This document shows, one piece after another, positions 6,597 through 9,528 of a stretch of DNA of 9,528 nucleotides. A model generated the notes under the pieces. The model ran no database searches. It worked only from the letters and a program-made list of their open reading frames with translations, and had not been told where the DNA came from. The stretch is taken from the NCBI GenBank assembly GCA_030622805.1, contig JAUXFR010000023.1, forward strand, positions 1 through 9,528, read 5' to 3'. The stretch is from Anaerolineae bacterium (GTDB lineage Bacteria; Chloroflexota; Anaerolineae; Anaerolineales; UBA4823). The stretch's first letter is position 1, and each line of letters opens with the position of its first letter. The position numbers and the translations under genes were made by a program.

Positions 6597-7994
6597 TTAT
6601 TTATCAACAATGGCGCTGTAAACCAGGGGCATGAAGATTGTCGGGCAGTATTCAACTATTCTTTGCTGCAGCGGGTAAGGTAGACCCAACAGCGCCGGTA
6701 TAGACTGAGTTGTAGCCCGCATGTTTTCACCATAGCCTGGCATCCATTCGAAGCTGCCGTTTTCAAGCTGCATACTCAGGATGAACTCGACCGGGTTTGT
6801 GCCGCTGATCACCCAGGTGCCGGTGATCGGATCCTGACCCACAGCGTAAATCGCCTGCGTCACATAGGCTGTAGAATTCGTGTCACTATCCGTGCCGTAT
6901 TGGGAATCGGGATCGTATGGAAAACCACCGTCATCGTTTTGGGCTGCTTTCAGATAATCGAGTGCGCTCAAGATCAGTGTAGAAGTAGGGGGTTCACCTG
7001 CTGTGATCAGGGTTTGAAGTACCAGCGCGGTTGTGTTCGTGTCGCTACCAAAACCCTGATTCCATTCCCAACCGCCATTCTGCATGACGGAATCGATCAG
7101 TTGTGTGATCGCTGTTGAAGGAAGCGTTTCGCTCATTGATTGCGTGCCGAGCATGCCCCAGGCGTTGAATCCGCTGTGATTGCTGTAGGTGCCTAAGGTT
7201 GGTGAATAATAGTCCGCTGGTGTTTTGGTCAGGGCGGGAATGCATAAATCTGCTGCTGCGAATCCAGCAGCCAATTTACCAGATTCCGCGACTGTTTTAT
7301 TTGAATAGGGTGCACTCCTGTTTCCAGAGATGAAATAATCACTCAATGGAACAGTGTAAAATGTTTGCCGCCAATCTGCTGCCCGATGCTGGTTGGAACC
7401 TGCAGCAAGAAGCACTTCAACTGAACTGCTCATCGAGTCATATCCACCCGTAACTGTATTTTGTTTTAATTTCAACCAGTCCAACGCATTGGAAACACTG
7501 ACCATGATTGGCGCTGGTGGGAGTGTTTCAGGTGCATCCCAGATGTCCCAGCGCCAGCCTTCCACATCACCGATATCTACAGTTGTGACACTGGCTCCTC
7601 CTAGATCCTGCCAGGAATCGTCCACCCATTGGCGGTAATTCCAGGACTCCGATTGGCAGAAGCAAGGATCAGGTGGTTTGCATCCGACGCCGTTTATCGC
7701 ACATACTGCAACTCCCAATTCCCCAAAATCCTCAGTGACAACATCGAGATCCGTAGCCAAGAGGGCATCTATTCCGGAGATTTGCTCAGTGATATGGATC
7801 CCTCGCACGATATCGTCTCCCTCTTGAAACTGGACCACGATATCCACGTTGGAAGGTATGAAGGCTTCAGTACCTTCAGGAGCGTCTGGGACCTCGTCCG
7901 ATAAGAACCTTGCCTGTGCGTTAACGCCAACCAAGAGGATCACTATCCAAGCCAGACCGATGAAGAACGTGAGTATGATGTAACGGGATCGCAT
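6597..7994 (-). CDS. Secreted DUF4430 plus alpha/alpha-toroid protein (intrinsic-factor-like, reversed domain order)
   Basis: This 465-residue exported protein is the first gene after the cobalamin riboswitch. A signal peptide spans about 5-28 (cleavage near VNAQA). A DUF4430 domain lies at about 49-150, with VGCKPPDPCFCQS (103-115) and GDVEGWRWD (142-150), matching the next gene's domain. An alpha/alpha-toroid of the prenyltransferase/squalene-cyclase repeat type fills about 163-440, with repeats such as LKQN-TGGYD (176-186), MQNGGWEWNQGFGSDTNTTA (304-323), AQNDDGGFPYD (351-361) and MQLENGSFEW (408-417). Vertebrate intrinsic factor and transcobalamin are made of the same two domain types, barrel first and beta domain second; here the order is swapped. 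No squalene-cyclase DxDD acid motif was seen, so binding rather than cyclisation is likely. The end, CPTIFMPLVYSAIVDK, is not a membrane span. The start at 7994 has AAGGA nine bases upstream. Inferred role: extracellular corrinoid capture. Confidence 0.85.
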   Translation of the reverse strand: MRSRYIILTFFIGLAWIVILLVGVNAQARFLSDEVPDAPEGTEAFIPSNVDIVVQFQEGDDIVRGIHITEQISGIDALLATDLDVVTEDFGELGVAVCAINGVGCKPPDPCFCQSESWNYRQWVDDSWQDLGGASVTTVDIGDVEGWRWDIWDAPETLPPAPIMVSVSNALDWLKLKQNTVTGGYDSMSSSVEVLLAAGSNQHRAADWRQTFYTVPLSDYFISGNRSAPYSNKTVAESGKLAAGFAAADLCIPALTKTPADYYSPTLGTYSNHSGFNAWGMLGTQSMSETLPSTAITQLIDSVMQNGGWEWNQGFGSDTNTTALVLQTLITAGEPPTSTLILSALDYLKAAQNDDGGFPYDPDSQYGTDSDTNSTAYVTQAIYAVGQDPITGTWVISGTNPVEFILSMQLENGSFEWMPGYGENMRATTQSIPALLGLPYPLQQRIVEYCPTIFMPLVYSAIVDK

Positions 7995-8071
7995 GATTTA
8001 TTTTCCTTGTTTTTCTCAGCAATATTGTTTTTCGGCCTCGAATAGCGTTATTGCTTTGGAGACGGCTTGGC

Positions 8072-8105
8072 AAAAAGCTCCCGCCCTTTTGGGGCGGGAG
8101 CTTTT
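8072..8105 (-). terminator. Riboswitch-controlled intrinsic terminator (attenuator)
   Basis: A perfect 10-base GC-rich stem (GCTCCCGCCC at 8077-8086 against 8092-8101) has a 5-base loop and is extended by four A-T pairs to 14 bp. Read on the minus strand it ends in TTTTT (8076-8072). It lies about 57 bases past the aptamer and 77 bases before the start codon of the first operon gene. That is where a transcription-stop platform of a cobalamin riboswitch should be. Its symmetry means it could also stop transcription on the plus strand, but no gene reads into it from that side. Confidence 0.9.
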
Positions 8106-8161
8106 GAGAGATTATTAGCTAATCTGCCCGGTCTCCCTTGCCTCGAGGGACCATACGAGCG

Positions 8162-8302
8162 AGTCAAGGGCGGGTGTTCGGGCTCCACGAAAGATTCGTG
8201 CTACCGTTGCGGGACAGCGCCGGACTTCCTGGAATATGTGTCAGGTAACCGGTCTTTCCCCATTATGCGCCGCGCTTCATGGCGTCTGGCGCACCCTTGT
8301 CA
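8162..8302 (-). ncRNA. Cobalamin riboswitch aptamer (AdoCbl class I type)
   Basis: The reverse strand carries the hallmark blocks in order. AATGGGGAAAGACCGGT (about 8264-8248) is followed by GTCCGGCGCTGTCCCGCAAC (8225-8206), then CGGT. A short CACGAA/TTCGTG hairpin (8200-8186) comes next, then the B12 box GAGCCCGAACACCCGCCC (8185-8168). Supporting stems: closing CAAGGG (8299-8294) with CCCTTG (8170-8165); TGCGCC (8293-8288) with GGCGCA (8271-8266); and CCTG/CAGG within the variable arm between the two CCGG blocks. The RNA binds adenosylcobalamin or a related corrinoid and lowers expression of the downstream genes when the vitamin is plentiful. It sits between a good promoter and an intrinsic terminator ahead of the DUF4430/ECF operon, which strongly indicates a B12-repressed transport operon. 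Exact ligand preference (AdoCbl against methyl- or hydroxocobalamin) is not settled here. Confidence 0.95.
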
Positions 8303-8323
8303 GGGTATGTGTTTACGATTAAT

Positions 8324-8352
8324 AATTTACCATGTTGATGTGGGTTTGTCAA
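8324..8352 (-). promoter_or_regulatory. Promoter of the riboswitch-controlled operon
   Basis: On the minus strand a perfect -35 TTGACA (8352-8347) is followed after exactly 17 bases by TAAATT (8329-8324), 4 of 6 to the -10 consensus. Transcription would start near 8317, about 15 bases before the aptamer. Position, spacing and orientation all fit the operon starting at 7994. Confidence 0.7.
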
Positions 8353-8400
8353 TCTGGGTGAAACCTGACTCCACGAAAGCGGACTTCGTTATGATCGCAG
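8346..8400 (-). repeat. Degenerate partial copy of the riboswitch 3' region
   Basis: Three blocks recur in the same order as in the intact aptamer. They are CTTTCGTGGAG (8379-8369; intact 8193-8183), CACCC (8360-8356; intact 8176-8172) and TTGAC (8352-8348; intact 8167-8163). The gaps are similar: 8 against 6 bases, then 3 against 4. The preceding hairpin, TTTCGT paired with ACGAA, is also retained. The conserved GGGAA/CCGGT core is not recognisable, so this copy should not bind cobalamin. It reads as a relict of a duplicated riboswitch, and its end overlaps the -35 box of the present promoter. A chance match for the shorter blocks cannot be excluded. Confidence 0.45.
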
Positions 8401-8434
8401 CCGCGACTTGAGTCACCTGAAGTTGCTATTTAAT

Positions 8435-8641
8435 TCATAAATCTGTCTGATAAGCGATCAGGACGACACCCAGATCATTTTCTAATTGTTGCAATTGTTT
8501 TACCTGCTCCTGGTCCAGGTCTGCTACGGGGTAGGCGGGTTCAATAGCGACAATTAAAGTTCCTGTCGCTTCCTCCATTTGACGAAGTTTCTTCAGGCTG
8601 GATTCATCCAGTTTGGCGATTTTCAGGCGTGGGGTGGTCAT
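8435..8641 (-). CDS. Small hypothetical protein with an internal duplication
   Basis: I do not recognise a family for this 68-residue protein. ATG at 8641 is chosen because GGAGG (8653-8649) sits seven bases before it; the longer reading from 8665 would put this site inside the gene. The protein has no signal peptide or membrane span. Two 23-residue units align without gaps: LDESSLKKLRQMEEATGTLI (first 20 residues) and LDQEQVKQLQQLENDLGVVL (first 20 residues). About 8 of the 23 positions are identical. Each unit is an amphipathic helix, a Gly, and a hydrophobic strand ending in Ala. An acidic/hydrophobic cytoplasmic protein, perhaps an oligomeric adaptor, is plausible. It lies 47 bases behind the oxidoreductase gene on the same strand, so the two may be co-transcribed. 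It is separated from the ECF operon by the promoter and riboswitch. Confidence 0.7.
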   Translation of the reverse strand: MTTPRLKIAKLDESSLKKLRQMEEATGTLIVAIEPAYPVADLDQEQVKQLQQLENDLGVVLIAYQTDL

Positions 8642-8688
8642 GGCATTTCCTCCGATTTCCAGCAATTTGGGTATTATTTATGACACCG

Positions 8689-9528
8689 TCAACATTGGAT
8701 GGGTTTTCCTTCTTTTGCGGATTTCAATAACGAAATGATCGTGTTCACATTACCCCGGCTGTCGTCAAGACTGATAAGATTAGGTTTACTCTCCAGGATA
8801 GCATCTGCCATGTCTTCAACTTCGCCGAGATACAGTGGATAATCTGGGATTGGGATCTCTTCCGTCTGACCCATTAGCTGCAGGATTACCGTGTCCCCGT
8901 GATCTGGTTTAAATGGATTCGGTACGAAGATAACCCCCTTCGTCCCAATTATCTCTATGTGCATTCGTAATGGCGCGCGAAAGCTGGAATCAAATTGCAC
9001 AAGGACATCATTTTTGAATCGCATCTGGCCGCTAAATGTCATGTCAACGCCCAGGTCATTGCTGACCTGCCATCCAAATACCTGGAGCGGCTCCTCCCCG
9101 ACGATGTAACGTGCGAAGCTGATGGGATAACAGCCAATATCCCAGATGCTGCCGCCACCCATTACTGGATCGAGACGGATATCGTCTTTTCGACCAAGAT
9201 AGAAGGAAAATGAACCGAGGATGAGCTGTAAATCGCCAATTTTGCCATCTTCCACAAGCTTTTTTACGAGCCTTGATTGCGGGTGATGCCGGTACATAAA
9301 TGCCTCAGCGATCACGACATTGGCGTCATTTGAGGCGGATTTGATAGCATCGATCTCTTCAATCGAGAGGGCTATCGGCTTTTCACACAGCACATGTTTA
9401 CCGGCTTTAGCTGCCTTAATGGTCCATTCCGCGTGCAAACTGTTGGGCAGGGAATTATAAATTACGTCGATATCCATATCCGCCAGCATTTCTTCGTAGC
9501 AGCCGAAAGCCTTTGGGATATCCCACTC
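8689..9528 (-). CDS. Gfo/Idh/MocA family NAD(P)-dependent oxidoreductase, N-terminus outside the window
   Basis: The frame is open from the window edge (9528) to TGA at 8689, giving 279 residues. The ATG at 9489 is internal, because the 13 residues before it (EWDIPKAFGCYEE) continue the family pattern 'IPKAYGSYEELLAD'. Missing is the first ~50 residues with the GxGxxG dinucleotide-binding loop. Visible are the end of the Rossmann fold, VIYNSLPNSLH (22-32), the family motif CEKPIA (48-53), AEAFMYRHHPQ (74-84), and the C-terminal alpha/beta domain with GGGSIWDIGCYPISFARY. The last resembles the D-xylose 1-dehydrogenase / dihydrodiol dehydrogenase branch. These enzymes oxidise or reduce sugars, inositols or related compounds. 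The substrate cannot be stated. It is probably co-transcribed with the small protein gene that follows. Confidence 0.9.
   Translation of the reverse strand, partial: EWDIPKAFGCYEEMLADMDIDVIYNSLPNSLHAEWTIKAAKAGKHVLCEKPIALSIEEIDAIKSASNDANVVIAEAFMYRHHPQSRLVKKLVEDGKIGDLQLILGSFSFYLGRKDDIRLDPVMGGGSIWDIGCYPISFARYIVGEEPLQVFGWQVSNDLGVDMTFSGQMRFKNDVLVQFDSSFRAPLRMHIEIIGTKGVIFVPNPFKPDHGDTVILQLMGQTEEIPIPDYPLYLGEVEDMADAILESKPNLISLDDSRGNVNTIISLLKSAKEGKPIQC

Noticed and set aside
6700..7500. Squalene-hopene or terpene cyclase activity for the toroid domain
   Set aside because: The toroid repeats are present, but no DxDD catalytic motif was seen. The export signal, DUF4430 fusion and riboswitch point to ligand binding.
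8067..8411. A 114-codon plus-strand open frame across the riboswitch
   Set aside because: It covers the terminator, aptamer and relict exactly. Its base pattern is explained by conserved RNA structure on the other strand, and it has no recognisable protein motif.
8642..8665. An earlier start giving MLEIGGNA in front of the small protein
   Set aside because: The GGAGG ribosome site at 8653-8649 lies inside this extension and is ideally spaced for the ATG at 8641.
9487..9489. ATG at 9489 as the true start of the oxidoreductase
   Set aside because: The frame is open to the window edge and the 13 upstream residues fit the family, so the start is outside the window.

Overview
The window looks like a chromosomal segment of a Chloroflexota bacterium, probably Anaerolineae. 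This placement is an inference from moderate GC content, the pairing of DUF4430 proteins with a fused-ATPase ECF transporter, and a secreted protein ending in a 'FMPLV'-type tail like those common on exported Chloroflexota proteins. No rRNA, tRNA, insertion sequence, phage gene or CRISPR array was seen.

Layout. Positions 1-74 hold the C-terminal end of a dodecin-like protein (+). Positions 223-2019 encode a stand-alone fatty acyl-AMP ligase (+). The rest is read from the minus strand, so transcription runs right to left. Positions 9528-8689 are a Gfo/Idh/MocA oxidoreductase whose N-terminus lies outside the window. Positions 8641-8435 encode a 68-residue unknown protein built from two copies of one short motif. 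A promoter follows (-35 TTGACA, 17-base spacer, -10 TAAATT), then a class-I-type cobalamin riboswitch (about 8302-8162), then a strong intrinsic terminator (8105-8072). Behind this switch lies one tight operon, 7994 down to 2064: a secreted protein with a DUF4430 domain plus an alpha/alpha-toroid; a membrane-anchored DUF4430 protein on a Thr/Pro-rich stalk; an ECF S component; an ECF T component; and a fused double ECF ATPase. The last four genes overlap by ATGA junctions.

How the parts fit together. DUF4430 resembles the C-terminal beta domain of vertebrate transcobalamin and intrinsic factor, and the toroid resembles their N-terminal alpha/alpha barrel. The 465-residue protein therefore carries both halves of a mammalian-type B12 carrier in reversed order. 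The B12 riboswitch, these two exported proteins and a complete, dedicated ECF transporter suggest a corrinoid scavenging system: extracellular capture, a tethered surface receptor, membrane uptake by S/T/ATPase, and shut-off by intracellular cobalamin. The riboswitch and ECF assignments are strong. Direct corrinoid binding by the two exported proteins is inference.

A further feature is a decayed partial copy of the riboswitch 3' region just upstream of the intact one (about 8346-8400). It appears to have supplied the -35 box of the present promoter.
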